Source: Treponema sp.
GTDB lineage: Bacteria; Spirochaetota; Spirochaetia; Treponematales; Breznakiellaceae
DNA length: 6,084 nt
Direction of reading: 5' to 3'
NCBI GenBank assembly: GCA_031273835.1
Contig: JAISRD010000062.1
Location: forward strand, 1 to 6,084
Shown here: one piece after another, positions 1 through 4,726 of the stretch
Numbering within the stretch: position 1 is the stretch's first letter
Layout: the number at the start of each line of letters is the position of its first letter
Notes under the pieces: model-generated
The model's database searches: none
What the model saw: only the letters and a program-made list of their open reading frames with translations
Told to the model about the DNA's origin: nothing
Made by a program: the position numbers and the translations under genes

Positions 1-42
1 CAGGGACATTTCGGAGTAATTCCCCGTCCCCGGAGCATTCAT
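1..42 (-). CDS. Start of an unidentified downstream gene (partial, 14 codons visible)
   Basis: Reading leftward from an ATG at 42-40, fourteen codons stay open to the window edge and give MNAPGTGNYSEMSL. An AAAGG motif at 53-49 lies six bases before this ATG, a normal ribosome-binding distance. A GTG directly before it (45-43) is in frame but would sit only three bases from the motif, so ATG is preferred. The start lies 15 bases after the stop of the small PII-like gene, with no room for a terminator, so it would be the fifth gene of the operon. The visible residues match no family I recognise and no function is proposed. Because only 42 bases are seen, an open frame of this length could also arise by chance. 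Confidence 0.5.
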   Translation of the reverse strand, partial: MNAPGTGNYSEMSL

Positions 43-48
43 CACGGG

Positions 49-53
49 CCTTT
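49..53 (-). promoter_or_regulatory. Probable ribosome binding site of the partial downstream gene
   Basis: AAAGG on the minus strand, six bases before the ATG at 42-40. It lies in the 15-base gap after the stop codon of the PII-like gene. It is the main support for calling a gene start here and for choosing ATG over the adjacent GTG. Confidence 0.45.
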
Positions 54-57
54 GATT

Positions 58-369
58 TCAGGGGATAGCGGGCGGAGGGGGAGGCGCTGGGTCCTCGTCC
101 AGGCCGAACACCTTGATCCCCTCGCTGGGAAAATGTTCCTTTACCCGGGCTACGGCCCTGTATATGGCCCGGGCTTCTTCCGCTTCGCACCAGATTACCA
201 GGGCAAAGTTTTCCTCGGGCCAAACGGCGTCCCCCATACGGGGGCCGGAGGAACCGGCGCCCAGTATGCTGGGGTAGAGGGTATAGTGCTTCCCCGCCCC
301 CTCTTCCTTAAGGGCCTCCAGAATATTCTCTTCCACCGAGTGGTTGGCGATTACTTCAATTCGCAGCAT
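58..369 (-). CDS. PII-like small protein, PG0541-family transporter-associated protein
   Basis: This 103-residue protein has no signal peptide or membrane segment, so it should be cytoplasmic. Its predicted pattern is beta-alpha-beta-beta-alpha-beta, the ferredoxin-like fold of PII/CutA proteins: strand 2-8, helix 10-24, strand 27-34, a long glycine-rich loop 35-54, strand 55-62, helix 63-80 and strand 84-90. The loop, containing GAGSSGPRMGDAVWPEENF, sits where PII proteins carry the T-loop that contacts target proteins. A proline-rich tail (PAPPPPPAIP, 94-103) follows. Size, sequence and position after an RND pump fit the family called PG0541 transporter-associated proteins. Its biochemical role is not established to my knowledge; pump regulation is an inference. 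The ATG lies inside the end of the pump gene (14-base overlap) and is preceded by GGAGG six bases upstream, supporting both this start and translational coupling. Confidence 0.85.
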   Translation of the reverse strand: MLRIEVIANHSVEENILEALKEEGAGKHYTLYPSILGAGSSGPRMGDAVWPEENFALVIWCEAEEARAIYRAVARVKEHFPSEGIKVFGLDEDPAPPPPPAIP

Positions 370-3300
370 TAAGGGCCTCCGTTTGTCCGCTGTGGCCTTC
401 CCCCGGAAGGACGGCCTTCATCTGTTTGCGGGTCATTCCGGCGGCTATGGCTTCCCGCCGGGCTTCGGCCCTGGCCTTCCGCTCATCATCCCGCTTATTC
501 ATAATCGCATAAACGGTGGGCATAAGAAACAGGGTCATGAGGGTTCCGAAGGAAAGCCCCCCCAAAACGGTCATGCCGATGGGGGACACCATTTCCGACC
601 CCTCGCCGGGGAAAAAGGCCATGGGGACCAGGCCCAGTATGGTGGTCAGGGTGGACATGAGTATGGGCCTCAGGCGGTTTCCCGCCGCCTCGACGCAGGC
701 TTCCTCCAGGGCATAACCCCGCTTGCGCAGCAGATTGGTATAATCCACCAGGACTATGCCGTTGTTGACGATAACCCCTATCAGAACCAGAAGCCCCACG
801 GCGGTAAAGGCGTTAAAGATCGTCCCGGTGATAAGGTATATCACCACGATTCCGATTATCGAAAGGGGAATGGTAAAGATGATGATAAAGGGGTCCTTAA
901 AGGATTCAAAGAGGCTCGCCATGACGCCGAATACCAGAAAGACCGCCACGACCATGATCAGGAGGAAATTGGTGAATATCTTTATCAGCTCCGAGTTATC
1001 CCCCTCGTACTCGATAAGCACGTCGTCCTCCGCGGGGATCTGGGCGGTTATAAGGGCCCTTACCTCGCTTTCAAGCACGTTGCTCCGCACCCCGGGTTTG
1101 CTCGCGGCGCTGACGCGGATAACCCGGCCCTGGTTTTCCCGGCTGATCGTAAGGGGCCCCGTACCCTCCCGGTAGGAGGCGAAGTTGGAGAGGGCCTGTC
1201 TCCCGGCTATCTGGCTGTTCACAAAGATGTGGTCAAGATCCGGCAGGGTGCTCCGGTCCGCCTCGGCCAGTATCAGCACCACGTCGTAATCGTTGTTCCC
1301 CGTCTTGTACCGGGTGGCGGTAATGCCGTCCACGGCGGCCTTAATTTCATTGCCCACCGTATAGGTACTAAGCCCCAGGCCGTAGAGTTTATCCCGGTCA
1401 AGCTCTATTTCGATCTGGGGAAGCCCGTCGTTGAGATCCACCGTGGGTTCCGCGGCGCCGGGGACATTGGTCCGTATGAGGTCGGCGATCTTATCCGCCA
1501 TGGCCTTGCCCTTCACCAGGTCTTCGGTATGGAGCACCACCTCTATGGCGTTGCTGCCTCCCATCATGCCGCCCCCCATGCCGCTGGTAAAGGTAAAGGA
1601 CACTCCGGGGAATTCGTTAAAGTGGGCCCTGAGTATGTCCTTGATCTCGTCGGCCTTGAGTACCCTGTCCTTATAATCCACCAGGTTGATCCGCAGGGAA
1701 CCCCCGTTGGAACCCCGGGAGTTAAAGGGATTGCCCCCTCCGGCGTTGAGGACTATACGTTCATAGGCGGATTTGTCTATCTCGTTTTCCACAATAAGCT
1801 GGAGCCGTTGAAGGGTCGCCTCGGTTTCGGGCAGGGCCGTTCCCATGGGAAGGGTGGCGCTTATCGAAACATTGTCCTCCTCCTGATCGGGCATAAACTG
1901 CCAGCCTATGACAAAGACCATGGCGATGGAGCCGGCAAAGAGGACTACAAGGGAAAGGCAGACGATCAACTTGTGGCGGAGCACCTTCCGCACCCCCCGG
2001 CGGTAAAGGTTGTCAAGCCAGACGAAAAAGCCCTCGAATTTTTTATCCACACCCACTAAAAAGGGCGATCTCAGGGGTTTCTGCTTTCTGGTAACCAGGG
2101 GGAGGTAGTGGCTGGAAAGAACCGGAACCAGAACCATGGCCACCAGGAGGGAGATGCTTAAGGAGATTACCACGGTAAAGGCAAGGCCCGCGAAGAGTTC
2201 CCCCGCCATTTCAAGAAGGCCCTGAAACATCACCAGGGGGGCAAAAACGCAGATGGTGGTGAGGGTCGAGGCTATGATGGCCACGAGCATCTCCTGGGTT
2301 CCCAGGACGGCGGCGGGTTTTAGTTTCGCCCCCTTTTCCCGGTAGTGGTAAATATTCTCGAGGATCACGATGGAATTATCCACCAGCATTCCCACCCCCA
2401 AGACAAGGCCCGCAAGGGTCATAAGGTTCAGGGTAAGGCCGGCAAAGTACATCACCATGATCGTTATGATGATGGAAATGGGTATGCTGATCCCGATGAT
2501 AAGGGTGGGCTTGATTGAACGGAGAAACACAAAGAGGATCAAAACCGCCAGGACCGCGCCGCTTATGGCCGAGGAGGTAACCTGGTTTATGGACCCCTCA
2601 ATTTCGTCGGTGTTATTGTAAAGTTCGGTGAGTTTTAAGTCCTGGGGAATTTCCCGGCTTATGCGGGTAAGACGGGTCCTGAGGGTTTTGACGGTCTGGA
2701 CCGAATTGGTCCCGCTCTGTTTCTGGACCTGCATCATAACCGCGGGGATCCCGTTTACAAAAACAGCGCTGGTCTGGTCTCTATAGCCCTCGAATACGTC
2801 CGCTAAGTCCCGGAGGTATACGCTCCGGGGAAGCTGGACCTGACCGTCCACCAGGCCCCCCCCCTGGTAGGAAATAACCGTATTCCGTATCTGATCCAGG
2901 GAGGTATATTCCCCCATGGTGGTAAGTATATAGGACATGCCCTGTTCGGTGATCGTACCCGCCGCAACCTGCATATTCTGGGCGGCCAGCATCTGCTGAA
3001 TCTGGGTTACCGTAAGGCCGTAGGCCTCAAGGCGGCTTTGGGGTATCTCTACACGGATGATCTTTTCCCGGCCCCCCATGAGGCTGGCGGTGGCCACCCC
3101 GGGGGTCTGTTCAATGCGGGGAACGATGGTGTCCTCGGCGATTTCACGGAGTTCCTCGGCGGTACGGTTCCCGGTTACCATGATCCCCATGATGGGGATC
3201 ATGGCGGGGTCAAAGCGGAAGATCATCGGCGCTTCGGCGTCGTCGGGCAGATAGCTGCGGACCCGTTCCAGGGCGTCCCGTACCGAGTTGGAGGCGTCTA

Positions 3301-3604
3301 TCAAATCGGTTCCGTAGCTGAATTCCATCATCACCATGCCGGAACCCTTGGAGGAGGTGGAATTTATCTTTTCCAGATTTGAGACCCCCGACAGGGCCGC
3401 CTCCAGGACCCGTGTTACGGTGCGCTCCACTTCCTCAGGGCCCGCGCCGGTATAGGTTGTCAGGACCACCAGGTAGGGGGGGTTTATTTCCGGGAACAGA
3501 TCGATGGGAAGATTTAACAGGGCAAAGATCCCCAATCCGATGAGCAAAATAAATATGATGACCATGGTGGTGGGCCTTCCGACCACCGTCTTTGCGATAC
3601 TCAT
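356..3604 (-). CDS. RND multidrug-type efflux pump, HAE1/AcrB family, inner-membrane subunit
   Basis: This complete 1082-residue protein has the usual length and double-repeat layout of AcrB-like pumps. Twelve membrane helices are seen at about 11-31, 345-361, 366-386, 392-418, 437-460, 470-497, 545-568, 877-897, 904-926, 930-957, 978-998 and 1008-1034. Two large periplasmic porter/docking regions occupy 32-344 and 569-876. Family hallmarks include NLPIDLFPEINPP (31-43), GVGMLVDNSIVILEN (403-417) and NRLRPILMSTLT (976-987). Such pumps exchange protons for drugs, detergents or other amphiphiles; the substrate here is unknown. In the relay, D409 is kept, but the second TM4 Asp is N410 and the TM10 Lys position is N947; R977 and S984 match AcrB R971 and T978. 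A Met/Gly-rich stretch lies at 674-684. A charged tail of about 48 residues follows TM12. The ATG is preceded by GAGG and lies 27 bases after the adaptor gene. Borrelia BesB is a likely relative. Confidence 0.96.
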   Translation of the reverse strand: MSIAKTVVGRPTTMVIIFILLIGLGIFALLNLPIDLFPEINPPYLVVLTTYTGAGPEEVERTVTRVLEAALSGVSNLEKINSTSSKGSGMVMMEFSYGTDLIDASNSVRDALERVRSYLPDDAEAPMIFRFDPAMIPIMGIMVTGNRTAEELREIAEDTIVPRIEQTPGVATASLMGGREKIIRVEIPQSRLEAYGLTVTQIQQMLAAQNMQVAAGTITEQGMSYILTTMGEYTSLDQIRNTVISYQGGGLVDGQVQLPRSVYLRDLADVFEGYRDQTSAVFVNGIPAVMMQVQKQSGTNSVQTVKTLRTRLTRISREIPQDLKLTELYNNTDEIEGSINQVTSSAISGAVLAVLILFVFLRSIKPTLIIGISIPISIIITIMVMYFAGLTLNLMTLAGLVLGVGMLVDNSIVILENIYHYREKGAKLKPAAVLGTQEMLVAIIASTLTTICVFAPLVMFQGLLEMAGELFAGLAFTVVISLSISLLVAMVLVPVLSSHYLPLVTRKQKPLRSPFLVGVDKKFEGFFVWLDNLYRRGVRKVLRHKLIVCLSLVVLFAGSIAMVFVIGWQFMPDQEEDNVSISATLPMGTALPETEATLQRLQLIVENEIDKSAYERIVLNAGGGNPFNSRGSNGGSLRINLVDYKDRVLKADEIKDILRAHFNEFPGVSFTFTSGMGGGMMGGSNAIEVVLHTEDLVKGKAMADKIADLIRTNVPGAAEPTVDLNDGLPQIEIELDRDKLYGLGLSTYTVGNEIKAAVDGITATRYKTGNNDYDVVLILAEADRSTLPDLDHIFVNSQIAGRQALSNFASYREGTGPLTISRENQGRVIRVSAASKPGVRSNVLESEVRALITAQIPAEDDVLIEYEGDNSELIKIFTNFLLIMVVAVFLVFGVMASLFESFKDPFIIIFTIPLSIIGIVVIYLITGTIFNAFTAVGLLVLIGVIVNNGIVLVDYTNLLRKRGYALEEACVEAAGNRLRPILMSTLTTILGLVPMAFFPGEGSEMVSPIGMTVLGGLSFGTLMTLFLMPTVYAIMNKRDDERKARAEARREAIAAGMTRKQMKAVLPGEGHSGQTEALNAAN
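376..380 (-). promoter_or_regulatory. Ribosome binding site of the PII-like gene, inside the pump gene
   Basis: A perfect GGAGG on the minus strand ends six bases before the ATG at 369-367. It lies within the last codons of the pump gene, so ribosomes finishing the pump would pass over it. It fixes the start of the small gene. Confidence 0.75.
2856..2864 (-). repeat. Nine-G mononucleotide tract inside the pump gene
   Basis: On the coding strand nine consecutive G residues span the last base of codon Q247 and the three Gly codons 248-250, in a Gly-rich loop of the first periplasmic domain. The current length keeps the pump reading frame open. Reading the sequence with one G more or one fewer gives a TAG stop within about 25 codons in either case. 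Long G tracts are a known substrate for slipped-strand length change, including in Treponema pallidum; whether this one varies is not visible from a single sequence. Confidence 0.8.
3178..3204. repeat. Perfect inverted repeat, 12-bp arms and 3-base loop, within the pump gene
   Basis: CCATGATCCCCA (3178-3189) is the exact reverse complement of TGGGGATCATGG (3193-3204), separated by TGA. On the coding strand it encodes the repetitive peptide MIPIMGIM (residues 135-142 of the pump), so the symmetry follows partly from ATG and ATC codons around CCC and GGG. The transcript could form a stable stem about 400 bases into the pump gene. No regulatory role is shown. Confidence 0.7.
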
Positions 3605-3610
3605 GATAAA

Positions 3611-3614
3611 CCTC
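3611..3614 (-). promoter_or_regulatory. Ribosome binding site of the RND pump gene
   Basis: GAGG on the minus strand lies six bases before the ATG at 3604-3602, within the 27-base gap between adaptor and pump genes. It supports the chosen start MSIAKTVVGRP, which is also the usual N-terminus of HAE1 pumps, with a short cytoplasmic helix just before TM1. Confidence 0.65.
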
Positions 3615-3631
3615 GCAGTTTCATTTCAATA

Positions 3632-4726
3632 TCATTCAGCATAATCAGCCTGCTCTTCCGCCGGAAGGGGGTTTACCCGTTCAATCACGTTGATTCTGGC
3701 GCCGTCTTCCAGGAGACTCTGGCCCCGCAGTACAAATTCCTCATTGGGCTTTAGCCCCTCCTGGACTTCCAGGATCCCGTCTATGGATATGCCCGGGGTA
3801 ATGATACGCTTGCGGGCCGCGTAACGTTTTGCCGGGGGGGAAGAGTCCGGTTTGGCTTCTTCTTCTTTCTTCCCGAAGAGGGATTTGAAAAAGGAGCCGG
3901 GGCCCTTTTTTTCCGCGGCGGCCGGCTGCTCCTGATTTTCCTCGGGGGGAAGTTCCTCCACCACAAATACATAACTTTCCCCAAAACGCTGAACCAGGGC
4001 CGAAGCGGGGATCTTTACAATATCTTCCCGCTGCTCGGTGATTACCTTTACCTTGGCGAACATTCCCGCCTTAAGCTTTGCGCCGGGATTGTCCACGTTG
4101 AGCTTAACCTCCATGGTACGGGAAGCGGGGTCCACCACGGGGCTTATCTCGGAAACGCTGCCCCGGAAGGTCTCTCCCGGCCACGCGTCGAGGGTTATTT
4201 CGCAGGGCTGGTTCCGGGCAATTTTTGAGATAAACCGTTCGGCCACAAAGAGCTTGATTTCCAGGGCGTTCCCCCCGGCGATACGGGCCAGGGCGATCTG
4301 CTGGTTTACGGTCATGCCCACCTCGGCGGGAAGGGCCACCACGGTCCCGCTGACAGGGGCGGTGGCCACCGCGGGCACATAGTTCATTCCGGGCTTGCTG
4401 GGGTCCACCGCGGCAATCGCCGTCCCCCGGCTTACCCGGCTCCCCAGTTCCACATAGCGCCGTACCACAAGGCCCGTTACGTCGGAATATACATCCACGG
4501 TGGACCCGGCGATAATATCCCCCGAAAGGGGAAGGTAGTCCTGTATCTGTCCCTGTACGGCCGTGCCGGTGTTCACCGCGAAAACCGGTACGTCCCCCGC
4601 GGGGCCCCCAGCCGGGGGAGGGCCTTCCGGTTTTTTACAGCCCGGGAGCAGACCGGAGAGAAGAAGGAGCGCCGGAATTATACGGAGGGCGCGGGCCCTC
4701 CGCCTGTGGGGTAAGTTATTTTTCAT
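3632..4726 (-). CDS. Periplasmic lipoprotein adaptor (MFP) of the RND pump, BesA-like and hairpin-less
   Basis: This complete 364-residue protein joins the pump to the outer-membrane channel. It starts with a basic region (RRRARALR), a hydrophobic stretch 16-29 and a lipobox LPGC with the lipidated Cys at 30, then a Pro/Gly linker. Lipoyl half-motifs lie at about 74-110 (YSDVTGLVVRRYVELGSRVSRG) and 120-150 (VATAPVSGTVVALPAEVGMTV). The beta-barrel covers 152-230, with the typical VVDPASRTMEVKLNVDNP at 197-213. The membrane-proximal domain covers about 236-350. Only some ten residues separate the lipoyl halves, where AcrA-type adaptors carry a long alpha-helical hairpin; the same absence is known from Borrelia BesA. 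A Pro/Glu/Lys-rich insert (258-306) splits the membrane-proximal domain. The start codon shares one base with the channel stop (TAATG) and has GGGAGG five bases upstream. The gene order matches besC-besA-besB. Confidence 0.94.
   Translation of the reverse strand: MKNNLPHRRRARALRIIPALLLLSGLLPGCKKPEGPPPAGGPAGDVPVFAVNTGTAVQGQIQDYLPLSGDIIAGSTVDVYSDVTGLVVRRYVELGSRVSRGTAIAAVDPSKPGMNYVPAVATAPVSGTVVALPAEVGMTVNQQIALARIAGGNALEIKLFVAERFISKIARNQPCEITLDAWPGETFRGSVSEISPVVDPASRTMEVKLNVDNPGAKLKAGMFAKVKVITEQREDIVKIPASALVQRFGESYVFVVEELPPEENQEQPAAAEKKGPGSFFKSLFGKKEEEAKPDSSPPAKRYAARKRIITPGISIDGILEVQEGLKPNEEFVLRGQSLLEDGARINVIERVNPLPAEEQADYAE
4637..4648 (-). other. Lipobox of the adaptor (lipoprotein signal peptide cleavage site)
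   Basis: Codons 27-30 of the adaptor read L-P-G-C directly after the hydrophobic run PALLLLSGL. This fits the L-x-G-C pattern used by lipoprotein signal peptidase II, predicting cleavage before Cys30 and lipid anchoring. The anchor would most likely sit in the inner membrane, as in other MFP adaptors. Spirochaete lipoboxes are known to be looser than those of E. coli, and this one is close to the strict form. Confidence 0.8.

Noticed and set aside
396..410. Short inverted repeat CCTTCC/GGAAGG near the end of the pump gene as a possible terminator
   Set aside because: The arms are only 6 bp, no T-run follows on the minus strand, and it lies before the pump stop codon within a run of coupled genes.
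344..2059. A 571-codon open frame on the plus strand, antisense to the pump gene
   Set aside because: It lies opposite a clear RND coding region, its translation is Gly/His-rich without domains or membrane segments, and it has no family resemblance. Long antisense frames are expected opposite GC-rich genes.
3601..3624. Seven-codon minicistron (MKLRGLS) in the adaptor-pump gap whose TGA overlaps the pump ATG
   Set aside because: It has no ribosome binding site of its own and its last codons span the pump's GAGG, so it is most likely chance. Coupling through it is possible but unsupported.
3834..3840. Seven-base homopolymer in the adaptor insert (C on the coding strand)
   Set aside because: It is short and explained by consecutive Pro codons; it is a weaker slippage candidate than the nine-G tract in the pump.
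3781..3984. A 67-codon open frame on the minus strand inside the adaptor gene
   Set aside because: It is the +1 frame of the adaptor's low-complexity insert, has no good ribosome binding site and encodes only Arg/Pro/Lys-rich sequence.
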